The position numbers were made by a program, and so were the translations under genes. A stretch of 16,011 nucleotides of DNA from Sergeia podlipaevii (Eukaryota; Euglenozoa; Kinetoplastea; Trypanosomatida; Trypanosomatidae), in NCBI GenBank assembly GCA_030849805.1, contig JASANZ010001798.1:1-16011 (forward strand), in the 5' to 3' direction. Below, piece by piece: positions 7,842-14,191 of the stretch (position 1 is the first letter of the stretch; every line of letters starts with the position of its first letter). The notes beneath the pieces are model-generated. The model was given only the letters and a program-made list of their open reading frames with translations. It ran no database searches and had not been told where the DNA came from.

Positions 7842-9215
7842 ATGCCAGGAAACAATGGACAAGCAGAGAAGAGCTCCTCCTTCAAAGATGAGGATGAGGA
7901 CTTTTCTGAAGCGAGCAATTCACCAAAGCCAACGGCCGCAAAGCAAGTGCACGCCGACCCTCGTATTGCGATGGAAAGGAAGAGCTCTGAGGATTCAACG
8001 ACGTCCTCGTCAGCCCCCCGTGAGAGCAGTCTTGTGTTTATCTCGCATCCTGCTGATGTTTCCGCAACGGTAGCGAAGAAGCCCACTCACGACTCAGACG
8101 CAGGGGTGGTAGAAAGCGCTTCACAAACGACAAAAGTGCACATCAACAAGGTGGATGCCAGCTCTAATGCGGGATCTCCTCCCCCATCACCGCAGCCTTC
8201 GTCCGCTCAGGCGCAGCCAGAGACGATGGTCCCTACGGTACGCGTAGTTGCTACTTCTCTTCCAGCAAACAATGGCAATAGCAATAGCAAGTCAACAGTG
8301 GCAGCTTCAGGTGCTAGCCTTGTAGCAAAGGGACGAAACATTGAGGACCGCCAGGTGGCCAGGCATCCACATAGTGTACAGTTCTCTCTTGGAGAAGAGG
8401 AGGGCAATCGTGACGCCGGCATTCACAACATAAACAACAGGGCCCGCGGAGGCGGCGGTGGTAGTGGTTTGGACGATACAGCGAAGCGTCAAGGAGAAGT
8501 GTACGATGTGGACTCTGAAGAAGACGATTACGCTCGTGTTGCGGCCTACGTCTTCCCACGCATAGATCCTGCTCTTGCACACAGCCAACATAGCAGCAGC
8601 AGGAGCAGTGGGGAGGGCGGCGAGCTTGATTTGGCAGATAAGGATGCTCCTCCGCCTAACTGCTGCGAGAAGTTTATCGCGAGTCTTCTCTACACAGACT
8701 CACGAGTAGCCTGTTACTTTGGCGTACTCTTCCTGTGCCTTGTCTTTACTATTGTGTCTATTCCCATCTCACAGCTGGATGGCCTCGAAAGGACGTGCTA
8801 CACATATTGGGGATATAAGGATAACTGTGATGCCGCGGAGTACACCACCTCCGTCTCGCTTATCACATGCTCACCTGTCAAGACAAGACTACAAGCTGGT
8901 GCTGCCTTCAGCATTATGACTCTTATTATTTTTCTTGTTGCCTTTATTGCCAGCATTATTGTAATTTTCTGCCTTGATGGGGCACCGCAGCCAGTGAGCT
9001 GGTGCTCTCGGTGGGTTATTGGTGGGCTAGGTATCGGCGCCTGCTTTACACAGCTTGTATCGTGGGCTGTGATTGCCGGCATCTACACCTCCAAGTACTG
9101 CCTTCTAAAAGATCAGGCGTATGGCGTGGGTTTTGGCTTCTGCATCACGTCGTGGTTCTTGAATCTTGTAGGTGTAGTGCTGCTGCTTTCACTACCAAGC
9201 AAATTGTTCTCATAG
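7842..9215 (+). CDS. Amastin-like surface protein with 289-residue N-terminal extension
   Basis: A 457-residue protein of the same architecture as the preceding gene. Residues 1-289 are hydrophilic, Ser/Ala/Pro/Asp/Glu-rich, with an acidic patch around DVDSEEDDY. TM1 is about 290-310; the amastin signature CYTYWGYKDNC is at 319-329; TM2 about 353-377; a short loop (378-390) carries DGAPQPVSWCSR; TM3 is about 391-415; TM4 about 426-450. The TM2-TM3 loop is about 13 residues, against about 59 in the neighbour, so the long loop there is copy-specific. Cysteines at both ends of the signature (C319, C329) are conserved in the pair. It is expected at the cell surface with the signature loop outside and the long tail in the cytosol. 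The tail has no recognised domain and shares only composition with the other copy's tail. Function is not known from sequence; the family assignment rests on the signature and four-pass layout. Confidence 0.87.
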   Translation: MPGNNGQAEKSSSFKDEDEDFSEASNSPKPTAAKQVHADPRIAMERKSSEDSTTSSSAPRESSLVFISHPADVSATVAKKPTHDSDAGVVESASQTTKVHINKVDASSNAGSPPPSPQPSSAQAQPETMVPTVRVVATSLPANNGNSNSKSTVAASGASLVAKGRNIEDRQVARHPHSVQFSLGEEEGNRDAGIHNINNRARGGGGGSGLDDTAKRQGEVYDVDSEEDDYARVAAYVFPRIDPALAHSQHSSSRSSGEGGELDLADKDAPPPNCCEKFIASLLYTDSRVACYFGVLFLCLVFTIVSIPISQLDGLERTCYTYWGYKDNCDAAEYTTSVSLITCSPVKTRLQAGAAFSIMTLIIFLVAFIASIIVIFCLDGAPQPVSWCSRWVIGGLGIGACFTQLVSWAVIAGIYTSKYCLLKDQAYGVGFGFCITSWFLNLVGVVLLLSLPSKLFS

Positions 9216-9266
9216 AGGGGAAAAAAAGAAAAACGTACCGCCGCCATTGACTGTGATCAGACAGCG

Positions 9267-9286
9267 AAAAAAAAAAAAAAAAAAAA
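9267..9286 (+). repeat. A20 homopolymer
   Basis: Twenty consecutive A residues fall in the presumed 3' UTR of amastin-like 2. There are no target-site duplications or coding remnants beside it, so it is best read as a simple repeat. It could cause internal oligo-dT priming and mislead mapping of the polyadenylation site. Confidence 0.9.
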
Positions 9287-9524
9287 GCGAGAATAAAGGA
9301 GAGCTTTTACGTCCATTTACAAAGAAAAATAGAGGTGAAGAAGAAAATATGCTTTTTTGTGTGAAGTAGCTGTCCTTATAGAACTTTGAGAAAAAAAAAA
9401 TACCCTATGCTTTTATCTTTACTTTTGATTTCTTTTGTATTTATTATTATTATTACTATTATAGCCATATACAACTGTCTATCCGGTGTACGTGCGATTT
9501 CTTATACGCAAAGGAGGTACGTCG

Positions 9525-9542
9525 TTTCCTCTTTCTCTTCAG
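9525..9542 (+). promoter_or_regulatory. Predicted trans-splice acceptor for HAD 4 (distal, long leader)
   Basis: A nearly pure T/C tract (TTTCCTCTTTCTCTTC) is followed at once by AG at 9541-9542. It would give a 452-nt leader free of ATG. It is the cleanest acceptor-like match in this spacer, but proximal sites compete. Confidence 0.45.
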
Positions 9543-9946
9543 TTTCATTCGGCGGGCTCTTAGAGTACCTACGTACTATCTTGTTTCACTTTCTACGCAC
9601 GATTGAAATTGCAATATATAAATAAACGATTGCGTTGTTCTTTTCATATTTTTTTTTGTGCTAATCGGGCCCGACGCTTCTACGAGGCTGCCTCCTTCTT
9701 TCCTATTTTTAAGAAAAAGGCTGGGTTAACGTCATAAAATTATATTATTATATAAAACTTTTTTTGCTCTATCATTTCTCTTTTTTTTTTTCACGAAACA
9801 AGGGGGCGCGTTTACATATTTTTCCTCTTTCTATCTTTAAGCGGGGCAATTATTAAAGGATTGAGGTACGTAGCTGTAGGGACGATATATATAGAATAGG
9901 ATCACACGCACTTTGTTAACCTTCTTGCTCTATAGGTATCACCACT

Positions 9947-9976
9947 ATCATTTTCTTTTTTTTTTCTTTTTAAAAG
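9947..9976 (+). promoter_or_regulatory. Alternative trans-splice acceptor for HAD 4 (proximal, short leader)
   Basis: A long T-rich tract (about 9951-9971) is followed by AAAAG with AG at 9975-9976, giving an 18-nt leader. An intermediate candidate is AG 9840-9841 (153-nt leader). All three would yield the same protein. Confidence 0.4.
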
Positions 9977-9994
9977 GACGGCAACATATAAAGA

Positions 9995-10993
9995 ATGTCT
10001 ACTAAGAAGCCGCCTTTTCGCTTCATTGCCACCGACATGGATGGCACGCTTCTTTCAAGGGACAGCACCATCACCAAGCGCACCAAGGAAACATTACGAG
10101 CTCTTGCTGCTGCGTATCCTTACGAAGTGTGCGTTGTGCTCGCGTCAGGCCGCCACCCACGGGACTTGGCCGTCTATCTTGCTGACCTCGAGCTTCCTGA
10201 GTGGTGCGGCTACATTGTGTCCTGCAACGGTGCACGTGTTTACCGTTTTGCTGACAGTGGTGCTGGCAAGAGGGAGCTGGAGCTCGTCAGTGAGCGTCTT
10301 ATAATCCCAGCGGATGTGCGTGCGATACTTGGTTACTTCAGCGCGGATGAGGAAGAAATAAACATCAACTTGTATCAACACAACGAGTGGCGATGCATTC
10401 AAGATTGGCGCGAGGAGTTGCGCCATACTAAGGAGCCAGGTTTTGAATACTCCCTCTTCAAGGCAGACGAGCTGGCACGTGAGTACGATGAAGCGCTCAG
10501 TGCCATGGTGGGCGATAAGTGTATCCCCAATCCACTTGATGGCGTGGGCAAGATCTACATTGGATCGGACAACATCTCCCGCTTGAACGATTTGCACGCA
10601 CTCATCCGGAAAGACCTGCCTCACCTGGTGGCTTCATTCTCTTCCAAGTGCTGCATGGAGCTCACCGCCAGCGGTGTTACCAAGACCTCAGGTATTGCTG
10701 CCTTGCTTCCTATTATGTCGAAACACTGTCAGCACGCAGCTGCTGTCGCTGCTGGGGGAAAGCTCGATCATGCTTTATTGACTGAAGTGGATCCTTGGAC
10801 ACTAAAGGACTGCATTGCATTTGGAGACGGCGAAAATGATGAGCACATGCTCACCTCAGTGGGCAAGGGGTGTTTCATGAGGAACACTCCGGCTGCGCTG
10901 CGCCAGAGGCATCCAGAGGTGGAGGTGGTGAGCTCCAACAGCGAGGATGGAGTCGCCGTAAAGGTACAGGAGGTGTTTCACCTTTCTCTATGA
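9995..10993 (+). CDS. Cof-type HAD-IIB phosphatase, compact form with motif III-IV insertion
   Basis: A complete 332-residue HAD enzyme, the fourth of the window. Motif I is DMDGT at 14-18 (Asp14, Asp16); motif II is LASGR with Ser51 in place of the Thr of its paralogues; CNGAR replaces SNGAR; motif III Lys is K230 in VTKTSG; motif IV is GDGEND with Asp278 and Asp282. It lacks the long insertion between motif II and SNGA (23 residues there, against 65 and 42). Instead it has 48 residues between motif III Lys and motif IV Asp, against 23 in the other three, because of an Ala/His-rich insertion near KHCQHAAAVAAGG. All catalytic positions are present, so it should be active; the substrate is unknown. 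It is separated from the other HAD genes by the amastin pair and is the most divergent member, suggesting an older duplication. Confidence 0.93.
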   Translation: MSTKKPPFRFIATDMDGTLLSRDSTITKRTKETLRALAAAYPYEVCVVLASGRHPRDLAVYLADLELPEWCGYIVSCNGARVYRFADSGAGKRELELVSERLIIPADVRAILGYFSADEEEININLYQHNEWRCIQDWREELRHTKEPGFEYSLFKADELAREYDEALSAMVGDKCIPNPLDGVGKIYIGSDNISRLNDLHALIRKDLPHLVASFSSKCCMELTASGVTKTSGIAALLPIMSKHCQHAAAVAAGGKLDHALLTEVDPWTLKDCIAFGDGENDEHMLTSVGKGCFMRNTPAALRQRHPEVEVVSSNSEDGVAVKVQEVFHLSL

Positions 10994-11200
10994 TAGCGTT
11001 ATGAAGATGTAGAAAGAAACAAAAATAGGAAGAGTACGGAAGCAATCAACTACAAAATAGTTGCGAGACAATCCCAGTGGATACTGGGCACAGAGGCGAT
11101 GTTTGCAAAACGAAAAACAAAAACTACTAAGTGTAATACAGATATATATTCTGCACTCGTATTCTACAAATATTGGATTCTATTTTTTTGCTTTATGCAT

Positions 11201-11216
11201 CCCCCCCCCCCTCCCC
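11201..11216 (+). repeat. C-tract (G-run on the opposite strand)
   Basis: Eleven C residues, one T, then four C. The minus strand, which is the template for the genes here, therefore reads GGGGA followed by eleven G and could form a G-quadruplex-like structure. It lies about 210 nt after the HAD 4 stop, so probably in its 3' UTR or just beyond. Confidence 0.85.
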
Positions 11217-11504
11217 TCTTGTGATATAACCAAAATATCGTGAGCACGGGCGATTAAATGGGTAGCTTTTTTTCCTCTCCTGTGACTAACTATTTATATG
11301 CAAAAATTCAGAGAAGAAAAAAAGGAATCTTTCTTCTTCAGCATTTTTGCTTTCTTCCTCAATTCCGCGTCTAACGCCGTTGATAGTGACATGAATAGGG
11401 AGTACACATGCCTGTGTGTATCGCGTATTCTATGCGGTTGCTATTGATCAATACAATACATATTTTTTTTGTCTCATGTTTATCATTTTTTCTTCTTAAA
11501 TATA

Positions 11505-11520
11505 CCTTTTTTTCTTGTAG
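11505..11520 (+). promoter_or_regulatory. Predicted trans-splice acceptor for polymerase kappa A
   Basis: CCTTTTTTTCTTGTAG is a textbook-like pyrimidine tract ending with AG at 11519-11520. It would give a 129-nt leader containing a single ATG (11540). A second acceptor-like site, TGTCTGTTTTCCTTTAG with AG 11556-11557, lies 37 nt downstream and would remove that ATG. Confidence 0.55.
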
Positions 11521-11539
11521 TAGGGACTAGTGAATTAGA

Positions 11540-11557
11540 ATGTCTGTTTTCCTTTAG
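11540..11557 (+). promoter_or_regulatory. Short upstream ORF in the polymerase kappa A leader
   Basis: ATG at 11540 is followed by four codons and TAG (11555-11557), encoding Met-Ser-Val-Phe-Leu. It is the only ATG between the predicted acceptor at 11520 and the main start at 11650. Its stop codon overlaps the AG of the alternative acceptor, so splice choice would include or delete the whole uORF. Confidence 0.4.
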
Positions 11558-11649
11558 TAGACATTTATATCACACACACACGCGCGCGGAGAAGAACTAT
11601 TATATATTGTATCTACCTATCGATACATAGAGGGACATACGTAATCTGG

Positions 11650-13479
11650 ATGAGCTACAGCAGAGAAAACAGTAATGGTCTGCACTGTCCAGCACATTCA
11701 CTTGGCGTAAAGCATTCCGGCAATGAGTCCACCGTCGCTCCTGCTGTTATATCGTTTGATAATACAAAAGCAGGGCTTCAAAAGGTGGACAAGGCCAAGA
11801 CCGAGGCGATCATCACAGAGATTTCACAGGGGTCTAGTTTCTACATCAATGAACAGCGCAAGGCCGCGCAGCGCGCTCGTCGCATCGAAACCCTTTTGGA
11901 GAAGTCTCGCGTGTTTGAGAGCAGCGTGCTGGCGAACCCAGCAGTGTTCAAGGCGCATGCGCAGCGCGTGGATGCCTTGGAGGCAGAGCTTGAGGCCAGT
12001 CGGCACCTAGGACGTGTCTTTGTTCACATGGATATGGATATGTTCTATGCCGCGGTGGAAGAGAAGAAGAAGCCGCAACTTGCGACGGTGCCGCTAGGCG
12101 TGGGGTCGGGTGCAATGCTCTCGACTACCAACTACCTTGCACGACAATATGGTGTGAGAGCAGGCATGCCAGGTTTTATTGGGCTTAAATTGTGTCCAGC
12201 TCTGGTGATCGTTCCGTGCGACTTTGATTCTTACAAGAAGGAGGCGAAAATTGTACGAATGGTGGCAGCGAGGTATGACCCTGACTATGCCAGCCTAGGG
12301 CTGGATGAGCTGACCATGGATCTTACGCCATACCTACAGATGCACTTTCCAGAGGAGTTGCAAACACCTGCAGGTCGATACGCTGCTGCCGCGCGGGTAA
12401 TGCAGAAGTGTCGGGCAGCCGTGCATGATGCGACTCAGCTGACGTGCAGCGCGGGTATTGCCCCAAGCGCAACCTTGGCGAAGATAGCATCCAACTATGA
12501 AAAGCCAAATGGCCAACACACCCTCGCACTCGCTACTCGTGAGGACATAGTGGACTTCACGCGCAGTCTTAACGTGCGGCAGGTGCCAGGCATTGGAAAA
12601 TCTACAGAGGCTATATTAGCCGGACTTGGGATTGCCAAAATGGGTGATGTTTACGATGAACGCTACCGACTCTGCTATCTCCTCACTCCCAAAACATTTC
12701 GCTTCCTCTTTTCTGCTTCTATAGGCATATTTTTCTTCTTCGAAACTCGGGATGAAACAAAGGCAATAACATCAGCAGGTGACGCAGGAGAGGGGGAGGA
12801 TGGGTCGCAGCGGAAGTCTGTTGGGCAGGAGCGCACCTTCTGGAATCTGAAGAGTCGTCTGGAACTGCAGGAACTCGCCCACCGCAATCTGCGCGACGCG
12901 CACGACACGGTCGTCAAGGAGGGGCTCTTGTGTTCTCAGGTGGTAATCAAGTTGAAGCACCGCTCCTTCCACGTGAAGCAGTACAGCAAGAACATAGAGG
13001 CGGACCCAACACAGGACATGGAGGTGCTGCAGCGCGCGGTGGACGCTCTTCTGCTTCCACTTGCGGATGCCTACGCCGACTATCGTCTATTGGGTGTGCG
13101 TCTGGAAAAACTTATTAGTAAAGAGCACTTTGACAAGCAACAACAGCAGCGGCAGCAGCAGCAAGGAAAGCGACAGCGGTCCTTAGGTGATTGCTTTGCT
13201 GCAAAGAGAAACACTACGGACTCTGGAAACAGTTGTGAACATGGCGTGCATGGGCGTCGCAAGAGGCGAAAAAAGGAGTATCTGGAGAGTGACATTATTG
13301 TGGTGCGCTCTGTAAGCAGTCAAACACAAGAAATAGATATTATGTCTATCAGCAGCTCTGCTAGCGACAGCGGTAGAGATAGTGACTGCAGCGACAGAAG
13401 AAGCAGCAGTGCATCTTCGATGCATGAGGATGGCGGAGACGACGACGGCGATGATGATGATGTTATTATTATTGAGTAG
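11650..13479 (+). CDS. POLK: DNA polymerase kappa (Y-family), copy A, with PIP/NLS/SIM-like C-terminal tail
   Basis: A complete 609-residue translesion DNA polymerase. Residues 35-70 match the kappa N-clasp (FDNTKAGLQKVDKA, then GSSFY). The palm has DMDMFYAAVEE with catalytic Asp128 and steric-gate-like Tyr133, then MLSTTNY and GMPGFIG as in kappa/DinB, and LGLDELTMD with Asp219-Glu220. The thumb helix-hairpin-helix contains VPGIG (312-316), and the little finger spans about 397-489, ending GVRLEKLI. An insertion with FFFF and an acidic Gly-rich stretch separates thumb and little finger. Beyond 495 the tail has a Gln run (497-505), a PIP-box-like QRSLGDCF (509-516), a basic RRKRRKK cluster (536-542) and three SIM-like segments (549-552, 562-565, 605-608). 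The N-terminus has Glu6 and no presequence character. Kappa polymerases bypass bulky lesions; the tail suggests nuclear action with PCNA and SUMO. The polymerase call is secure; the tail reading is inference. Confidence 0.95.
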   Translation: MSYSRENSNGLHCPAHSLGVKHSGNESTVAPAVISFDNTKAGLQKVDKAKTEAIITEISQGSSFYINEQRKAAQRARRIETLLEKSRVFESSVLANPAVFKAHAQRVDALEAELEASRHLGRVFVHMDMDMFYAAVEEKKKPQLATVPLGVGSGAMLSTTNYLARQYGVRAGMPGFIGLKLCPALVIVPCDFDSYKKEAKIVRMVAARYDPDYASLGLDELTMDLTPYLQMHFPEELQTPAGRYAAAARVMQKCRAAVHDATQLTCSAGIAPSATLAKIASNYEKPNGQHTLALATREDIVDFTRSLNVRQVPGIGKSTEAILAGLGIAKMGDVYDERYRLCYLLTPKTFRFLFSASIGIFFFFETRDETKAITSAGDAGEGEDGSQRKSVGQERTFWNLKSRLELQELAHRNLRDAHDTVVKEGLLCSQVVIKLKHRSFHVKQYSKNIEADPTQDMEVLQRAVDALLLPLADAYADYRLLGVRLEKLISKEHFDKQQQQRQQQQGKRQRSLGDCFAAKRNTTDSGNSCEHGVHGRRKRRKKEYLESDIIVVRSVSSQTQEIDIMSISSSASDSGRDSDCSDRRSSSASSMHEDGGDDDGDDDDVIIIE

Positions 13480-13692
13480 ACAATTGTTTTTTTTTTTTGC
13501 AAATCCTTTTCCCTTGTATACTATCCATTTCATACATGCATAATTACAACAAAAAATATAATTGTTTGGCGCACTTAACAAACAGGGTTGCGCTCCATCT
13601 TCTTTTATGAGCATCTTTAATCATTTATCATTACCTTTTTTCCATTCACTTTTCTTTTATTGTATCTGAAATTTTGCGTTTCAACCTTACAG

Positions 13693-13710
13693 TCTCTTTT
13701 CTCTCTACAG
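13693..13710 (+). promoter_or_regulatory. Predicted trans-splice acceptor for polymerase kappa B
   Basis: TCTCTTTTCTCTCTACAG is a clean pyrimidine tract ending with AG at 13709-13710. It would leave a 481-nt leader with no ATG before the start at 14192. A weaker pyrimidine stretch with no nearby AG lies at about 13791-13807. Confidence 0.55.
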
Positions 13711-13811
13711 CTGTGAACAGAAGGAAGGAACTAGGTCAAAATATCTATTGTTATTGTTGTTTCGTGTGTAGTGTGTGTACAAATAGTTACCTTTTTCTTT
13801 GTCTATCTATC

Positions 13812-13871
13812 ATTATTATTATTATTATTATTATTATTTGAGAAGTGTTTACTACTACTACTACTACTACT
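13812..13871 (+). repeat. (ATT)9 followed by (ACT)7 trinucleotide repeats
   Basis: Nine ATT units (13812-13838) and, after 12 nt, seven ACT units (13851-13871) lie in the predicted leader of polymerase kappa B. Both are perfect and likely to vary in length between isolates. Confidence 0.85.
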
Positions 13872-14018
13872 ACCGCCACTACTGTATAGAAGGAAAGATA
13901 AACTGAAGTAGAAAGTAAGAGACACCCGCTGGTACGCAGTTAGTTCTATCGTTCATAGAAATATCCTACTGTGCCTCTATCGTACTTTGGGGTACTGCTT
14001 TGGTATAGATTACATACG

Positions 14019-14079
14019 CACACACACACACACATCTATATATCATATATATCATATATATCATATATATCATAGATAC
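14019..14079 (+). repeat. CA repeat plus 9-nt tandem repeat (CATATATAT)
   Basis: A CA dinucleotide run (14019-14034) is followed by three perfect copies of the 9-nt unit CATATATAT starting at 14044, 14053 and 14062, and a decayed fourth from 14071. They lie 120-170 nt before the polymerase kappa B start and are neither a CRISPR nor an attachment-site structure. Confidence 0.8.
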
Positions 14080-14191
14080 GTTCACTAAAGAAAAAAGCAG
14101 GACGCTTACAGTATATTAGCATTACTATTATTCGCAATATAGATAATTTTTAAAAAAGGAGAAAGAAGACCGATAGAAAAAAAGAGGGGAA

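Larger units (their letters stand above)
9216..9994 (+). other. Intergenic region between amastin-like 2 and HAD 4
   Basis: No gene was found. A perfect A20 run lies at 9267-9286, 52 nt after the stop. A TTA repeat follows (about 9441-9462), then a strong pyrimidine tract with AG at 9541-9542. From 9410 to 9994 there is no ATG on the + strand (585 nt), the longest such stretch in the window. Further pyrimidine tracts ending in AG occur at 9840-9841 and 9975-9976. Confidence 0.6.
10994..11649 (+). other. Intergenic region between HAD 4 and polymerase kappa A
   Basis: No gene was found. Notable contents are a C11-T-C4 tract (11201-11216), several T-runs, the acceptor-like tract ending at 11520, a five-codon upstream ORF (11540-11557), and a CACACA/CGCGCG alternating stretch (about 11571-11588) that lies in the predicted leader. 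Confidence 0.6.
13480..14191 (+). other. Intergenic region between the two polymerase kappa genes
   Basis: No gene was found. The right-hand part is dense with simple repeats: (ATT)9 at 13812-13838, (ACT)7 at 13851-13871, CA repeat 14019-14034 and a 9-nt repeat 14044-14070. ATG is absent from 13610 to 14191 (582 nt), so these repeats probably lie within the 5' leader of copy B. The polymerase A 3' UTR must fit in the left 200 nt. Confidence 0.6.

Noticed and set aside
7508..7891. 127-codon + strand ORF overlapping the amastin-like 2 start
   Set aside because: Its product is mostly Phe, Leu and Ser read from T-runs and microsatellites, and it overlaps a well-supported gene in another frame.
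9267..9286. A20 run as the tail of a retroposed element
   Set aside because: No reverse-transcriptase fragment, SINE-like body or target-site duplication is visible beside it.
12715..12780. Possible frameshift or unremoved intron in polymerase kappa A at the FFFF run
   Set aside because: The frame joins conserved blocks on both sides (IGI before, RKSVGQERTF after) and there is no stop. Cis-introns are very rare in this group, so it is treated as an insertion.
14044..14079. Short tandem repeats as a CRISPR-like array
   Set aside because: 9-nt AT-only units without spacers, in a eukaryotic genome; a simple satellite.
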